Shown: in pieces, positions 32,675-43,288 of the stretch
Position numbering within the stretch: position 1 is the stretch's first letter
Layout of the letters: each line of letters opens with the position of its first letter
DNA from: Sulfurovum sp.
GTDB lineage: Bacteria; Campylobacterota; Campylobacteria; Campylobacterales; Sulfurovaceae
Reading direction: 5' to 3'
DNA length: 46,095 nt
NCBI GenBank assembly: GCA_012329065.1
Contig: JAAXPZ010000025.1
Location: forward strand, 1-46,095
Translations under genes and position numbers: made by a program
Notes under the pieces: generated by a model
Database searches by the model: none
What the model saw: the letters and a program-made list of their open reading frames with translations, nothing else
What the model was told of the DNA's origin: nothing

Positions 32675-35600
32675 CTAAGAGAGATAGTCTTGTAGTGCTT
32701 TTGGCTCGATCTCACCTTTTTGCTTTTTTAGTTCTTTTATAGCAAGTGCTGTTGCCTTGGCAGCAGCGATAGTGGTGAAATATGCAACATGGTTGGATAG
32801 TACAGATTGTCTAATGGTCTTGGCATCATTCTTGCTTGATTTGTTGTCAGAGGTATTGATAGCCAATGCTATTTCTTCATTTTTGATCATATCATCTATA
32901 TTTGGGCGACCTTCAGAGATCTTCAATACTTTAGTTGATGCAACTCCTGCCGCTTGCAGTGCAGTGTGTGTGCCTGCTGTGGCAACTATATCAAAACCAA
33001 TATCTGCAAACATTTTACCGATCTCGCCTGCATAGGGCTTATCATTTTCAGTCAAAGAAATAAATAGCTTACCCTCCAAAGGGATGTTGTTTTTTGATGC
33101 AAATTGGCTTTTTGCAAAACTCATTCCAAAACTCTCAGAAATACCCATAACCTCACCTGTAGACTTCATCTCTGGCCCAAGAATCAGATCAGATCCAGGA
33201 AGTTTATTGAATGGGAAAACAGCTTCTTTGACTGCCACAAGATTTTTAAGATTTGGCTCCATAATCTCTTTGTCAAAATTGACAACATTGAATGTATCAT
33301 AAAACTTAAGTGCTTCTCTGAGATCACCTTGGATCATAACTCTAGTAGCAACTTTTGCCAACGGCACACCCGTTGCTTTGGATACAAAAGGTACTGTTCT
33401 AGATGCTCTGGGGTTAACCTCTATTAGGCAAATCTCACCTTTGTGAATGGCATACTGAATATTGAGCAAACCTATAACATTTAAGCCCAGTGCTATTTGT
33501 GCAGTTTGGCTTTTGATCTCTTCTTGAAGATCTTGTGACAAAGATAGAGGAGGTAATGAGCAGGCTGAATCACCAGAGTGTATACCCGCCTCTTCGATAT
33601 GCTGCATCACAGACCCTATATAGACTTCTTTCCCGTCACATATGGCGTCAACATCTAGTTCAATGGCATTGTCAAGGAATTTATCGATGAGAACTGGTGC
33701 ATCATTGGAGACAGAAACTGCTTCATCCATATACTTGCGAAGTTCGTTGTCGCTATATACAGTACGCATACCTCTACCGCCTAGCACAAAGCTGGGTCTC
33801 ACAAGCACAGGATAGCCTATACGGTTGGCAATGCCCATTGCCTCGTCTTTGGCAAAAGCTGTACCGTTATCTGGTTGTTTAAGTCCAAGCTCTTCTATAA
33901 AGTTTGAGAAGAGTTCTCTATCTTCTGCCAAGTCTATTACTTTTGCTGTTGTACCTGATATATGGGCACCGATGGCAGTGAGCCCTTTGGCAAGCTTGAG
34001 AGGGGTTTGACCGCCAAAGTGTACTATGACTCCATCTGGCTTCTCGACCTCTATCACATTTCGTACTCGTTCGAAATCGATGGGCTCAAAATATAGAATA
34101 GCAGAGGTATCATAGTCAGTAGAGACGGTTTCTGGGTTACAGTTGTACATGATGGACATTATGCCCATGTCTTTTAGAGCAAAAGCAGCATGTACACAGC
34201 AGTAGTCAAACTCGATTCCTTGACCGATGCGGTTTGGTCCTCCACCTATCACAAGCACCTTTTTGTCACTCTTTTTGTTTGCTGAACTTGCCGAAGTCTT
34301 TGTAGGGAAGTTTCTAATATTGATCGTAGAGTACAGGTATGGGGTGAGAGCTTTAAACTCAGCTGCACATGTATCTACTTCATTATACTCTATCGCAACT
34401 CCCAGTTTTTCTCTTGCAGAGTATATGTCGTTTTCAGCAAGACTCAAGCCTTCTTTGAGGTTAAGTGTGGCTGCGATCATGGCGTCAGAGAAGCCCTCGC
34501 TTTTTAGCTCTCTGAGCCTAGTCGCATTTGTCAGCAGTGCAATATCTATACTTTTTTCACTTTCTACCAATGCCTCTAGCTGGTACAGGAACCATCTGTC
34601 TATCTTGCATAAATCAAAAATAGCATCCACGCTCATGCCTCGTCTGAGGGCTTCAAAAACATAAAGTATTCTATTTTCATTAGGACGGCGTATCTCACGG
34701 ACAAGCTCTTCGCCATCACAAGCAATAGGGTTAAAACCTATTAGATCCGTCTCTAGAGAGCATAGTGCTTTTTGGAAAGATTCTTTAAAAGTGCATCCAA
34801 TACTCATCGCTTCGCCGACTGATTTCATAGCAGTAGTTAGAGTAGAATTTGCCATAGGGAATTTTTCAAATGTAAACCGTGGTAACTTGGTGACAATATA
34901 GTCAATCACAGGTTCAAAGCTGGCAGGGGTTCCAGTAATGTCATTTGTTACTTCATCAAGTGTATATCCGACTGCAAGCAGGGTAGCTACCTTGGCGATC
35001 GGGTATCCCGTAGCTTTGGAGGCAAGTGCTGATGAGCGGCTGACTCTTGGGTTCATCTCTATGACTATCATTCGACCTGTATCTGGATTAATAGAAAACT
35101 GTACATTTGATCCACCTGTATCCACTCCTATCTCACGAAGTATGGCAAAAGAGGCATCTCTCATATGCTGATACTCTTTATCAGTCAGCGTAAGTGCTGG
35201 GGCGATAGTGATAGAGTCTCCAGTGTGCACACCCATAGGGTCAAGGTTTTCAATGGCACAGATGATAATACAGTTGTCAGCCTTGTCACGGATGACCTCC
35301 ATTTCATACTCTTTCCATCCAAGCATAGACTCTATAATCTCTATTTCATTTATTGGACTTGCTTCTACGCCAATTTGTGCTAGTTCTTTGAGCTCATCCA
35401 TATTGTATGCAACGCCACTTCCAGTGCCTCCAAGTGTGTAGGAAGCTCTACTGATAACAGGAAAACCGATTTTTTTTGCTACCTTCAGTGCCTCGTCAAC
35501 ACTATAAGCATAATCACTTTTTGGGAGATCGATACCAATCTTTACCATAGCTTCTTTAAAAGCTCTTCGATCTTCACCTTTTGTGATTGCCTCAGGATTG

Positions 35601-35947
35601 GCTCCAAGAAACTCAATGCCTTTAAGCATTCCTTTTTCATGCATACTCATAGCTACATTTAGGGCAGTTTGACCACCCATAGTAGGCAGAATGGCATCCA
35701 CTTTTTCTTTCTTGATAATTTTAGCAATTATATCTTCGGTGATTGGCTCAATGTAAGTACGATGAGCAAACTCTGGATCAGTCATGATAGTTGCTGGGTT
35801 TGAGTTTATCAGTACAACTTTGTATCCAAGCTCTTTGAGCGTCTTGGCCGCTTGTGTGCCTGAATAGTCAAACTCACAAGCTTGTCCAATGACAATCGGT
35901 CCTGATCCTATTAATAAAATTGTCTTGATATCTTCTCGTTTTGGCAT
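32675..35947 (-). CDS. carB: Carbamoyl-phosphate synthase large subunit
   Basis: A 1090-aa CarB of normal length, which makes carbamoyl phosphate from bicarbonate, ammonia and two ATP for arginine and pyrimidine synthesis. The duplicated synthetase halves are clear: the first begins [23 protein letters not shown], with [22 protein letters not shown]-type metal-site sequence in the middle, and the second begins [20 protein letters not shown], with [20 protein letters not shown]. The C-terminal MGS-like allosteric domain follows ([18 protein letters not shown] onwards). It is downstream of mreC with a 73-nt gap. carA is not in the window. Confidence 0.98.
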   Translation of the reverse strand: MPKREDIKTILLIGSGPIVIGQACEFDYSGTQAAKTLKELGYKVVLINSNPATIMTDPEFAHRTYIEPITEDIIAKIIKKEKVDAILPTMGGQTALNVAMSMHEKGMLKGIEFLGANPEAITKGEDRRAFKEAMVKIGIDLPKSDYAYSVDEALKVAKKIGFPVISRASYTLGGTGSGVAYNMDELKELAQIGVEASPINEIEIIESMLGWKEYEMEVIRDKADNCIIICAIENLDPMGVHTGDSITIAPALTLTDKEYQHMRDASFAILREIGVDTGGSNVQFSINPDTGRMIVIEMNPRVSRSSALASKATGYPIAKVATLLAVGYTLDEVTNDITGTPASFEPVIDYIVTKLPRFTFEKFPMANSTLTTAMKSVGEAMSIGCTFKESFQKALCSLETDLIGFNPIACDGEELVREIRRPNENRILYVFEALRRGMSVDAIFDLCKIDRWFLYQLEALVESEKSIDIALLTNATRLRELKSEGFSDAMIAATLNLKEGLSLAENDIYSAREKLGVAIEYNEVDTCAAEFKALTPYLYSTINIRNFPTKTSASSANKKSDKKVLVIGGGPNRIGQGIEFDYCCVHAAFALKDMGIMSIMYNCNPETVSTDYDTSAILYFEPIDFERVRNVIEVEKPDGVIVHFGGQTPLKLAKGLTAIGAHISGTTAKVIDLAEDRELFSNFIEELGLKQPDNGTAFAKDEAMGIANRIGYPVLVRPSFVLGGRGMRTVYSDNELRKYMDEAVSVSNDAPVLIDKFLDNAIELDVDAICDGKEVYIGSVMQHIEEAGIHSGDSACSLPPLSLSQDLQEEIKSQTAQIALGLNVIGLLNIQYAIHKGEICLIEVNPRASRTVPFVSKATGVPLAKVATRVMIQGDLREALKFYDTFNVVNFDKEIMEPNLKNLVAVKEAVFPFNKLPGSDLILGPEMKSTGEVMGISESFGMSFAKSQFASKNNIPLEGKLFISLTENDKPYAGEIGKMFADIGFDIVATAGTHTALQAAGVASTKVLKISEGRPNIDDMIKNEEIALAINTSDNKSSKNDAKTIRQSVLSNHVAYFTTIAAAKATALAIKELKKQKGEIEPKALQDYLS

Positions 35948-36020
35948 ATGGGGAGTACCTCTGATTTTAGTTTTGGATTATACACTAATCTTGTATAGAG
36001 AGCTCTTATTTCACTCGAGA

Positions 36021-37139
36021 TTACCTAAAGATATCTAGAGGATTTCTTCTCTTCTCCTCTTTTTGTGGAACAGATGCTTGAGTTTCTGTCGTAGCTTCTC
36101 TTTGTTGTCTTGAAACTCTATTTTTAGGTTCTCTTTTTACTCTTTTTGTTTTCTTTCTCTCTCTTTGTTGTGTGATCGTTACGGGTTCGACACTTACTCT
36201 CTCTTTTGGTATCTCAAATTCGCTTAAATCTACTTCAGACTCTTTGGTTTGTAATGTTTTTGGGATACTGCTTAGATTTTGTTCGTTTGACTTGTCTTTA
36301 GTTTCGCTATGGGAATAGTTATTATCCGCAAATGAATCATTTTTATCATAGTAGGAGACAAGGCGAGGCGTAGTATCGGTAACAAGAAAGAAAAAACCAG
36401 GACGCTGTGTATCTGCAAGAGACTTGATATATGCGGTTTTGTAGCTGTTTTCTACTTTGACACTTTCAACAACACCTACAGGTATATTGGCAAAAAATAT
36501 ACCATCTAAGCCACTGGTTTCTACCCTATCCCCAACTTTTATATTGGCCCATTTTGGTATGTATTTAATCAACATGCTATTTTTATCAACACCTTGTACT
36601 ATGCCAGGAGTTTGATTTTCTCCTACAAATACAGAAAATTTACATCTTTCGTTTGAGCTTAGATATCCATATAAGTTCCCGCCTTTAACTACAGCTGTTC
36701 CGCCTACGGTATTGTTCTGTATAAGCCCATAGACTTTTTGCTCGATAAGTTTGTTTTTTTTAGGAAAAGTAAGGAGTACTTCGTCAAAACTATTGAGATT
36801 GACATAGGAGATTGTGTCCACTATAGTGACACTTTTGTATGGGAGCTTTTCTAAAGAGGGAAGTTTTTTGAAAAGACTGTTAACTTGCTGGAGATACATC
36901 GTTTGATCAAGAAGGTACCTTTTTAGTACTTTATTTTCTTTTGTTAATTTTTCTATACTCTCTTTTTGAAAAATATAACTCTCACTCCTATTTTCCACTT
37001 CTTGGGTGACTTGCTTGTATACTTGTTTGATAGGATTGATGACTTTCAGGATGGCATTGTGCACCGTTTGGTTTTTTTGAGATATGATAACAAATAGTGC
37101 CACGAGTAAAAGCAGTACAAATATAACTCGTGACTTCAT
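36021..37139 (-). CDS. mreC: Rod shape-determining protein MreC
   Basis: A 372-aa MreC with one N-terminal membrane anchor (about residues 4-22), a coiled-coil (ENRSESYIFQKESIEKLTKE), and the periplasmic beta-barrel domain with VVKGGNLYGYLS, GDRVETSGLDGIFFANIPVG and VESVKV. A long, very charged C-terminal tail of about 100 residues (rich in Lys, Arg, Glu and Ser) extends beyond the typical end. It links cytoplasmic MreB filaments to the peptidoglycan elongation machinery. It starts 8 nt after mreB on the same strand; mreD is not adjacent. Confidence 0.95.
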   Translation of the reverse strand: MKSRVIFVLLLLVALFVIISQKNQTVHNAILKVINPIKQVYKQVTQEVENRSESYIFQKESIEKLTKENKVLKRYLLDQTMYLQQVNSLFKKLPSLEKLPYKSVTIVDTISYVNLNSFDEVLLTFPKKNKLIEQKVYGLIQNNTVGGTAVVKGGNLYGYLSSNERCKFSVFVGENQTPGIVQGVDKNSMLIKYIPKWANIKVGDRVETSGLDGIFFANIPVGVVESVKVENSYKTAYIKSLADTQRPGFFFLVTDTTPRLVSYYDKNDSFADNNYSHSETKDKSNEQNLSSIPKTLQTKESEVDLSEFEIPKERVSVEPVTITQQRERKKTKRVKREPKNRVSRQQREATTETQASVPQKEEKRRNPLDIFR

Positions 37140-37147
37140 ACTATAGA

Positions 37148-38185
37148 CTATTCTTCAAATGCAGTCTGTTGCAAAAGATCCAGTTCATCAAGTACTTTTC
37201 CTGTACCTTTGGCAACGGCGAGAAGAGGATCTTCTGCTATATATACAGGCAACTTAACAGCATCAGATAGATACTTGTCTAGTCCCCTAATCAGGGCACC
37301 TCCTCCAGTCAAGACGATACCGTTTTCTACGATATCACCAGCTAGATCAGGAGGGGTCTCTTCAAGTACGGATTTTAGCGCTTCTGCTATTTGTCTCAAA
37401 GGCTCTGACATCGCTTCACGAATATGTTCGCTTGTAATCTCCATGGAAGTAAGGATGCCTTCAACTTGGTCTCGTCCGCGAACAATAGTGGTTAGATTTT
37501 CTTCCAGTTTTGTTGCCGTGCCTATTTTGATCTTTAGCTCTTCTGCTACTCTGTCTCCAATCAGAAGGTTGAATTTTCTCTTGATATAGTCAGTAATCGC
37601 AATATCAAGCTTATCACCCGCCACTCTAATTGATTTACTTATTACTAGACCGCCTAGCGAAATAACACCTATTTCTGTGGTTCCTCCTCCAATATCAACA
37701 ACAAGGTTTCCATTTGGTTCTTTGACAGGCAAGCCCGCACCTATAGCAGCAGCCATTGGTTCTTCAATGAGATAAACAAATCTTGCCCCAGCGTTCATGG
37801 CGGAGTCTCTTACTGCCTTTCTCTCAACTTGCGTTAATCCATAAGGGACACAAATGATGATTCTAGGTGCTGAAATACCTCTTCCATGTACCTTTTTTAT
37901 AAAGTACTCTATCATCATTTCTGTAGTTTTAAAATCAGCAATAACGCCATCTTTCATGGGTCTGATAGCCTTGATGTTTCCTGGTGTTTTACCTACCATA
38001 TCTTTAGCTTCTTGCCCAACAGCTAGAATCGTTTCTTGCCCGTGCTTGTTGACCTGTATAGCAACTACAGATGGTTCATTGATACTTATACCTTGTCCTT
38101 TGATCAGTACAAGTGTATTGGCAGTTCCTAGATCTATTGCTAAATCTTTAGAGAAGGATCCGAATAGTCTTTTTAGTAATCCCAT
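37148..38185 (-). CDS. mreB: Rod shape-determining actin homologue MreB
   Basis: A 345-aa MreB of normal length. The actin-family ATP motifs are present: phosphate 1 IDLGTANTLVLIKG, connect 1 around EEPMAAAIGAGLP, phosphate 2 VVDIGGGTTEIGVISLGG and the adenosine motif GIVLTGGGALIRGLDKYL. It polymerises under the inner membrane and directs lateral wall synthesis with MreC. Placed between clpX (17 nt upstream) and mreC (8 nt downstream), the order normal for Campylobacterota. Confidence 0.98.
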   Translation of the reverse strand: MGLLKRLFGSFSKDLAIDLGTANTLVLIKGQGISINEPSVVAIQVNKHGQETILAVGQEAKDMVGKTPGNIKAIRPMKDGVIADFKTTEMMIEYFIKKVHGRGISAPRIIICVPYGLTQVERKAVRDSAMNAGARFVYLIEEPMAAAIGAGLPVKEPNGNLVVDIGGGTTEIGVISLGGLVISKSIRVAGDKLDIAITDYIKRKFNLLIGDRVAEELKIKIGTATKLEENLTTIVRGRDQVEGILTSMEITSEHIREAMSEPLRQIAEALKSVLEETPPDLAGDIVENGIVLTGGGALIRGLDKYLSDAVKLPVYIAEDPLLAVAKGTGKVLDELDLLQQTAFEE

Positions 38186-38202
38186 ATTTGTGCTTCCTTT
38201 AA

Positions 38203-39417
38203 TTATGCGCTTTTTTTATTTTTTAAGTAGAGAGGTTCTGCACCCTTGCTGACTACATCTGCTGTGATGACTACTTCATATCCATCTAGTTCAGGCAAGG
38301 AGTACATTATATCTAAAAGTATCTCTTCCATAATTGAACGCAGACCCCTAGCACCCGTTTTTCTATCAATTGCTTTTTGTGCGATCAGGCTAAGTGCTTT
38401 CTCTTCAAAAGATAAGGTAGCTTCATCAAGTTCAAAAAGTTTTTGATATTGTTTGAGAATAGAGTTTTTAGGTTCTGTCAATATGCGTACCATATCTTCT
38501 TTTGTGATTTGGCTTAGCGTAGCAAAAACATGCAGTCTGCCTATAAGTTCAGGAATCAGTCCAAAATGTACAAGATCATCTGGCTCAACTCTATGTATTA
38601 TATTTTGTTCCTCTTGTTTACTTCTCTTTTTCTGCTCAAAACCCATGGTATTGTCGCCTAGTCTTCTCTTGATGATATCTTCTAGTCCGTCAAAAGCACC
38701 GCCACAGATAAACAGTATATTGGTAGTATCAATCTGTATAAATTCTTGATTCGGGTGCTTTCTGCCACCTTTTGGAGGTATATTAACAATTGAGCCCTCT
38801 ATGAGTTTTAATAGTGCCTGCTGAACGCCCTCACCAGACACATCTCTGGTGATAGAACGGTTTTCACCCATTCTTGCCACCTTGTCTACCTCGTCAATAA
38901 ATACAATCCCTTTTTCTGCTTTTTCAATATCTCCATCAGCTGCTTGGAGAAGCTTTGTGAGGATATTCTCTACATCCTCACCTACATATCCAGCTTCAGT
39001 GAGATTGGTAGCATCTGCAATAGCAATAGGTACATCGAGAAATCTAGCTATAGTCTGAGCTAACAGTGTTTTTCCACTCCCTGTGGGCCCTATGAGCAGA
39101 ATATTTGATTTGGATATCTCAACATCATTCCCATTCTCATTTTTGAAGAGCCTTTTATAGTGATTATAAACTGCGACAGAGAGTGTTTTTTTAGCATTTT
39201 CCTGTCCTATTACATACTGGTTTAGTTTTTCATTAATCTCTTTTGGGAACAACAATTCTGGATTAAAATTTCCATGTATTTCTTGCTCTTCTTCACCAAA
39301 AAGTATTTTATAGGCAGAGACAACACAATTGGAACAGATATAAGAATCTGTTCCAGCTATAAGAGGATTGTCTTTGTTTTCTGGGCTTTCACAAAAGCTA
39401 CATTTTTTAGTTGACAT
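38203..39417 (-). CDS. clpX: ATP-dependent Clp protease ATP-binding subunit ClpX
   Basis: A 404-aa AAA+ unfoldase that feeds substrates to ClpP. The N-terminal zinc finger CSFCES...CSNC is complete, Walker A is GPTGSGKT, Walker B is IVFIDEVDK, and later motifs include [26 protein letters not shown] and [11 protein letters not shown]. The open frame extends 14 codons upstream to 39459, but AAGGA six bases before the ATG at 39415-39417 and the family N-terminus (MSTKKCSFC) show the real start. It overlaps the 3' end of lpxA by 11 bases. Confidence 0.97.
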   Translation of the reverse strand: MSTKKCSFCESPENKDNPLIAGTDSYICSNCVVSAYKILFGEEEQEIHGNFNPELLFPKEINEKLNQYVIGQENAKKTLSVAVYNHYKRLFKNENGNDVEISKSNILLIGPTGSGKTLLAQTIARFLDVPIAIADATNLTEAGYVGEDVENILTKLLQAADGDIEKAEKGIVFIDEVDKVARMGENRSITRDVSGEGVQQALLKLIEGSIVNIPPKGGRKHPNQEFIQIDTTNILFICGGAFDGLEDIIKRRLGDNTMGFEQKKRSKQEEQNIIHRVEPDDLVHFGLIPELIGRLHVFATLSQITKEDMVRILTEPKNSILKQYQKLFELDEATLSFEEKALSLIAQKAIDRKTGARGLRSIMEEILLDIMYSLPELDGYEVVITADVVSKGAEPLYLKNKKSA

Positions 39418-40198
39418 TTTCTTTCCTTGTAAATGGAATTCCGCGTTTAGAGTCTGCAATTGAACTATAGAATTTTTTTAATACTTCCACTTGTCGTTCA
39501 TTTAGTGCCTTAACAGCTTTCTCTTTCGGAGATATTGAGGTTTCAAAGAGCCAATGGTAGGCATCGGTAATATCTGAGACCTCACTTTTTGAGAAGTGTT
39601 GATTTAGTATATCTATATTTAGACCTATTATCTTTGCACGATTTCCTTGTGCTACACAGTAAGGAGGGACATCCTGTGTGAGTGCAGCATTGTTGCTGAC
39701 AACAGCATACTCTCCGATGTTTACAAATTGATGAACTGCGGAAGATTTGCCAAAGGTGACATAGTTATCTACAGTCACATGCCCTCCTAGAGCAGAATTT
39801 TCCTCCATGAGACAGTGGCTTCCCATCTGCACATCATGACCTATGTGAATTCTATCCATAAGTGTATTATGATTTTTGATCACTGTAAGCTTTCCACCAT
39901 GAGTTGTTCCTACACTGATAAATACAGCAGTCCCAATATCGTTATAGTTTCCTATTTTTAATCCTACGCTATCAGTGTCACTTCTAATATCTTGTGCTGT
40001 AGTACCTAAAACTGTACGAGTAGCAATATGATTATTATCGCCTATAGTAGTGTTTCCGTCAATTACGACAAGAGAATCTATCATATTATTTTTTCCTATT
40101 ACTACATTTTTACCTATAAAGCAGGCATTTCCTATCTTTGTTCCTTCGCCTACGAGAGCCCCAGCCTCTATGATGCTTGTTTGATATTTTTTATTCAA
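39407..40198 (-). CDS. lpxA: UDP-N-acetylglucosamine acyltransferase LpxA
   Basis: A 263-aa LpxA, which transfers a 3-hydroxyacyl chain from ACP to UDP-GlcNAc as the first step of lipid A synthesis. The left-handed beta helix shows as hexapeptide repeats ([19 protein letters not shown], then [19 protein letters not shown]). The catalytic histidine lies in the [14 protein letters not shown] region and the helical C-terminal domain ends the protein. It follows fabZ by 21 nt and overlaps clpX. Confidence 0.97.
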   Translation of the reverse strand: MNKKYQTSIIEAGALVGEGTKIGNACFIGKNVVIGKNNMIDSLVVIDGNTTIGDNNHIATRTVLGTTAQDIRSDTDSVGLKIGNYNDIGTAVFISVGTTHGGKLTVIKNHNTLMDRIHIGHDVQMGSHCLMEENSALGGHVTVDNYVTFGKSSAVHQFVNIGEYAVVSNNAALTQDVPPYCVAQGNRAKIIGLNIDILNQHFSKSEVSDITDAYHWLFETSISPKEKAVKALNERQVEVLKKFYSSIADSKRGIPFTRKENVN

Positions 40199-40219
40199 AT
40201 GATCTCTGTTGTGTAGAGT

Positions 40220-40669
40220 CTACTTATCTACAATCATAGCTTTAAGTTCAGCCTGTGCCACTAACTTGTCTTCTACAAACGCTTTGGCATCAAACTGCCA
40301 TACTGCTCCTCTGTGCTTCATTACAGTAATGCGGTAGATTAATTTATCACCTGGTGTGACTGGTGATCTGAATTTGGCTTTGTCTATGCTCATAAAATAA
40401 ACTACTTTATTGTCTGCGTCAATAGCATCCTCTTCGCTAAGGCTTTTGAATGCCAATATGCCACCAGCCTGTGCCATGCCTTCAATGATCATAACGCCTG
40501 GATAGATAGGGTGATCTGGAAAGTGCCCTTGAAAAATAGGTTCAGAAATAGATATATTTTTGTACCCTTCTATAAAAGCACCTTTGTCTATCTTGGTGAC
40601 TCTATCCACTAGTAGAAAGGGGTACCTGTGAGGAAGAATTTTTTGAATATCCATTACATTTAGAAGCAT
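40220..40669 (-). CDS. fabZ: 3-hydroxyacyl-ACP dehydratase FabZ
   Basis: A 149-aa hotdog-fold dehydratase for the fatty acid elongation cycle. The catalytic histidine is in [14 protein letters not shown] and the catalytic glutamate in [26 protein letters not shown] is the family motif between them. The frame opens with a GTG at 40678, but that GTG is part of the AAAGGTG ribosome binding site for the ATG at 40669, which gives the family N-terminus. It is first in the fabZ-lpxA-clpX-mreBC-carB run. An AT-rich gap of 92 nt separates it from queH. Confidence 0.96.
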   Translation of the reverse strand: MLLNVMDIQKILPHRYPFLLVDRVTKIDKGAFIEGYKNISISEPIFQGHFPDHPIYPGVMIIEGMAQAGGILAFKSLSEEDAIDADNKVVYFMSIDKAKFRSPVTPGDKLIYRITVMKHRGAVWQFDAKAFVEDKLVAQAELKAMIVDK

Positions 40670-40761
40670 AGTTATCACCTTTTGTTTCAGGGCTGTTTAA
40701 TTTAGTCGGATTGTTATTTTATCTAAAAGTTTGTAAATATATGGTTATTTATAGTGTTCTA

Positions 40762-41841
40762 CTATAGAGGAATCAATTTTTCTATCATATCGTTATAAGT
40801 TTCGGTTTTGAGAAAAAGCTCTATTTTGGTTTCTGGAATAACATCAATCACTACTATGACACTCAGGTTGTATGGCATCTGCATAAGGGATCCTCTGAGG
40901 GTTGATTCTTTATCAAATGACGGTGGATTAAAAATGAGATCTCTTGTATTTTTGTAGGTATTATTTGTGAGTTTATTATAGTAGTCCAGTGATATAAATT
41001 TGATTTCGTCTCTACTCATGTGGTGCAGGTTGTTGATGGTGTATTCTATTCTGCCCCTACTGTACTCTTTTTTAAGTGTAGAATATGGAAGAAAGTGAGC
41101 TGGGATTATCTCTTTTCGTATCTTAACCCACCCAGATATAAGTCTCCAATTAAGGAATCTTTCTTTGATGATTTTATACGGGATACATTCTTTCTCAAGC
41201 TTCATTCTCTGCTCATAAATATTTATGCGACACTCTATAGATTCGGGTTGTATTTGTTTGGATATTGGAGAGAATAGTTCATCTGCAAGTTTTTGTTGTT
41301 CCTCTCTCTGCATAGCTAGCCCATAAATACATCCACAGTAGTCTTGCCTATAGAGTTGTGATTCTTTTGCCATAATATTTTGTTCTTGAGCTCCAGAGGC
41401 TTTGCGGTAATCAGGAGCGATGAACTCTAGAGAGTATAATTTTGCTAGTGTGTCTCCAGATGCTTTGAGTTGTTTTAAAGATTTTTTTGGAGATGTGAGC
41501 AGTGTGGATGTAAAGCTTTTTTCTTTTAGCGAGGCTGCTTTTTGTGCAGATACCTCAAAACGCCTATCGAAACATACACTACACCTGCTTCCTTTTTCTG
41601 CTTCACCTTCCAGACCCTTGACAGCTTCTAGCCATCTGTCAATATCATATTCACCCTCTATAAGCTCTATACCCAAAAGCCCGCAACTTCGCTTGACATC
41701 CAACAGCCTGAGTTGATATTCACTGTATGGATGAATATTGGGATCATAAAAAAAGCCTATTAACTTTTCATCAGGATAGTCACTTCTGAGTTTTTGTAAA
41801 AAGTAGTGACTGTCAACAACACAACAGATATGTACTAGCAT
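40762..41841 (-). CDS. queH: Epoxyqueuosine reductase QueH
   Basis: A 359-aa QueH (DUF208), the non-cobalamin enzyme that reduces epoxyqueuosine to queuosine in tRNA. The iron and Fe-S ligands are visible as the HICC pair at the N-terminus, RCSVCFDRR and YCGCIYG; GFFYDPNIHPYSEY is another hallmark. After about residue 195 comes a C-terminal extension of about 165 residues, present in other Campylobacterota QueH proteins and of unknown role. The frame runs on to 41883, but GGAGA at 41851-41847 positions the ATG at 41841, giving MLVHICC as in relatives. tgt, the transglycosylase of the same pathway, lies 4 kb away at the window edge. Confidence 0.93.
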   Translation of the reverse strand: MLVHICCVVDSHYFLQKLRSDYPDEKLIGFFYDPNIHPYSEYQLRLLDVKRSCGLLGIELIEGEYDIDRWLEAVKGLEGEAEKGSRCSVCFDRRFEVSAQKAASLKEKSFTSTLLTSPKKSLKQLKASGDTLAKLYSLEFIAPDYRKASGAQEQNIMAKESQLYRQDYCGCIYGLAMQREEQQKLADELFSPISKQIQPESIECRINIYEQRMKLEKECIPYKIIKERFLNWRLISGWVKIRKEIIPAHFLPYSTLKKEYSRGRIEYTINNLHHMSRDEIKFISLDYYNKLTNNTYKNTRDLIFNPPSFDKESTLRGSLMQMPYNLSVIVVIDVIPETKIELFLKTETYNDMIEKLIPL

Positions 41842-41862
41842 GCTTGTCTCCATCGGAGACAA

Positions 41863-41897
41863 AGTAAATAGTAAATAGTGCATAGTGTATAGTTGAG
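41863..41897 (-). repeat. Degenerate 7-bp tandem repeat upstream of queH
   Basis: Read on the plus strand, AGTAAAT occurs twice (41863-41876), followed by AGTGCAT, AGTGTAT and AGTTGAG, five heptamer units in register. The tract covers the leader of queH. Copy-number change would alter spacing in the promoter or leader region. Confidence 0.65.
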
Positions 41898-41929
41898 AGA
41901 CTGGTATGGAAAGACAAACAGTGTAGCTC

Positions 41930-42259
41930 TTAACCCCATTTTAGTCCTACTAAAAAACCAGCCACTGCACTACCTCCACCAGCAATAGTGAATTGACCCA
42001 AGCGTTCTTTGATGAAGTTGACAAAAACTTTGAAAGTATTTGCCCCTGCTGTTACAGTTTGGTCAAGACTTGACTCGTTTATGGTTATGACTCCTCTGTT
42101 TTCCAATACAAACATAGCTACCACAATCAGCCCCATAAGAATTAAAATAACTTTGAAACTTTTTTTTATAAAATATCCAACAGAAAGCCCTATGAGAAAG
42201 CCAGACCCCATCTCTAGATATGGTAATTCAAGGTTCATATTTTTTAATGACTCTTCCAT
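41930..42259 (-). CDS. FUN14 family membrane protein
   Basis: A 109-aa small membrane protein of the FUN14 family. It has GSGFLIGLSVGYFIKKSFKV followed by a hydrophobic helix (about 36-54) and ends with GFLVGLKWG, the family's diagnostic glycine-rich tail. In eukaryotes FUNDC1 is a mitophagy receptor; the bacterial function is not known. It lies between queH and the exonuclease gene on the same strand. Confidence 0.88.
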   Translation of the reverse strand: MEESLKNMNLELPYLEMGSGFLIGLSVGYFIKKSFKVILILMGLIVVAMFVLENRGVITINESSLDQTVTAGANTFKVFVNFIKERLGQFTIAGGGSAVAGFLVGLKWG

Positions 42260-42301
42260 GCTTATCTCACTTGATATTTTTTCATATTATACATAGTAAA
42301 A

Positions 42302-43042
42302 CTAAAATTGTTCTAAATGATGATCTAGTGTATAAAGCATATCTTCATCTAAATCAAGATTTTTTCTCATCCATTTGATGTAGCCCATATCCTCTTGAGC
42401 TATCTCTTTAATCTCTCTACCTTTGTATTTTCCAAACTTAAAGGTTTGCATTAGTACTGGCGTTTTTGTCAACTCTACAAGTTTATTCATTATTTTCTCA
42501 TCTGGAAAGAGCTCTTTGCATTTTTGTGTAAGTTTAGTCAATAATAATTTGAGCATGAGTACATCTCCTATGGCATCGTGAGCTTTGAGTGTTATATTTA
42601 TCTTTTTGGCCTCTTCTTGCTCATTTTCATATAGTCCTAGTGCGTATCTTATGTATTGGAGTCTATGGTATGGTAACTCAGGATAGAGATGCTTTGAGCA
42701 ACGAACAGTATCAATGAGTTTACAGTGATTGACAAACCCTTCTTTTTCAATCATTCCCAAGTCAAAGGAGATATTGTGGGCTATAAGATAATTTTCTGGA
42801 CAGTTAAGCTCTTCTAGTCGTTTGGCGAAGTTACTATCGTTATATACTGGCTTGTCCTTGATTTGATCAGGTGTGATATTATGTACTTCCATTGCTTCTA
42901 TGGACATTTCTTGAGTGCTGCTGCATAGTTCATCATATATTTCTGTATTTTTGCCATGAAAGATTATAGCCCCTACTTGTATGATGCGGTCTTGTGCTTG
43001 ATTCCCTGTAGTCTCTGTGTCAAAGAGTATATATTTCGCCAT
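42302..43042 (-). CDS. DnaQ-like 3'-5' exonuclease (ExoX-like)
   Basis: A 246-aa DEDDh exonuclease. Exo I is LFDTETTG near the N-terminus, Exo II lies in YLIAHNISFDLGMIEKEG, and Exo III is KAHDAIGDVLML. The C-terminal 60 residues carry FKFGKYKGREIKEIAQEDMGYIKWM, a small extension found in ExoX-type nucleases. The open frame extends to 43066, but AAGG six bases before the ATG at 43040-43042 and the family start MAKYILFDTE favour the shorter form. Likely a DNA repair or single-strand exonuclease, not the polymerase III epsilon subunit, though that is not proven. Confidence 0.88.
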   Translation of the reverse strand: MAKYILFDTETTGNQAQDRIIQVGAIIFHGKNTEIYDELCSSTQEMSIEAMEVHNITPDQIKDKPVYNDSNFAKRLEELNCPENYLIAHNISFDLGMIEKEGFVNHCKLIDTVRCSKHLYPELPYHRLQYIRYALGLYENEQEEAKKINITLKAHDAIGDVLMLKLLLTKLTQKCKELFPDEKIMNKLVELTKTPVLMQTFKFGKYKGREIKEIAQEDMGYIKWMRKNLDLDEDMLYTLDHHLEQF

Positions 43043-43132
43043 TATTTGCCTTAGTTTATAGCTCATTTTGCATAATCATAGCTAAACTTGACTTTTTTTA
43101 GGTATAATTGACATACATAAATATAAGTGACA

Positions 43133-43215
43133 ATGAAAAAGCCAAACTCGTTGCGAAGCGAGGACGGAAAGCCATGGGACTCAAATTTTTGAGTTCGCCA
43201 GGTTACCAAGTAGGT
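43133..43215 (+). ncRNA. Cyclic di-GMP-I (GEMM-I) riboswitch aptamer
   Basis: The sequence has the GEMM-I layout: GCCAAA, a 6-bp hairpin CTCGTT-GCGA-AGCGAG with a GNRA tetraloop (43147-43162), GGACGGAAAGCC, a second hairpin GACTC/GAGTT (43178-43195) and the terminal GCCAGGTTACC. The canonical core is GGACGCAAAGCC, so one C is G here. A TATAAT box at 43103-43108 lies about 25 nt upstream. The next gene, a broken secreted protein starting at 43289, is the evident target. The ligand is inferred from the motif; a cGAMP-sensing variant is less likely but not excluded. Confidence 0.85.
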
Positions 43216-43288
43216 ATGTTTCTGCTAATTTTTCGTTTTTCTTCAGTTTGATTTTTTGTTGCATATTTTCATTTAATAGGAGACTGTA

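Noticed and set aside
34227-34664. Long open frames on the plus strand opposite carB
   Set aside because: They are rich in Ser, Leu and Phe, lack ribosome binding sites and known motifs, and are shadows of the strong carB frame.
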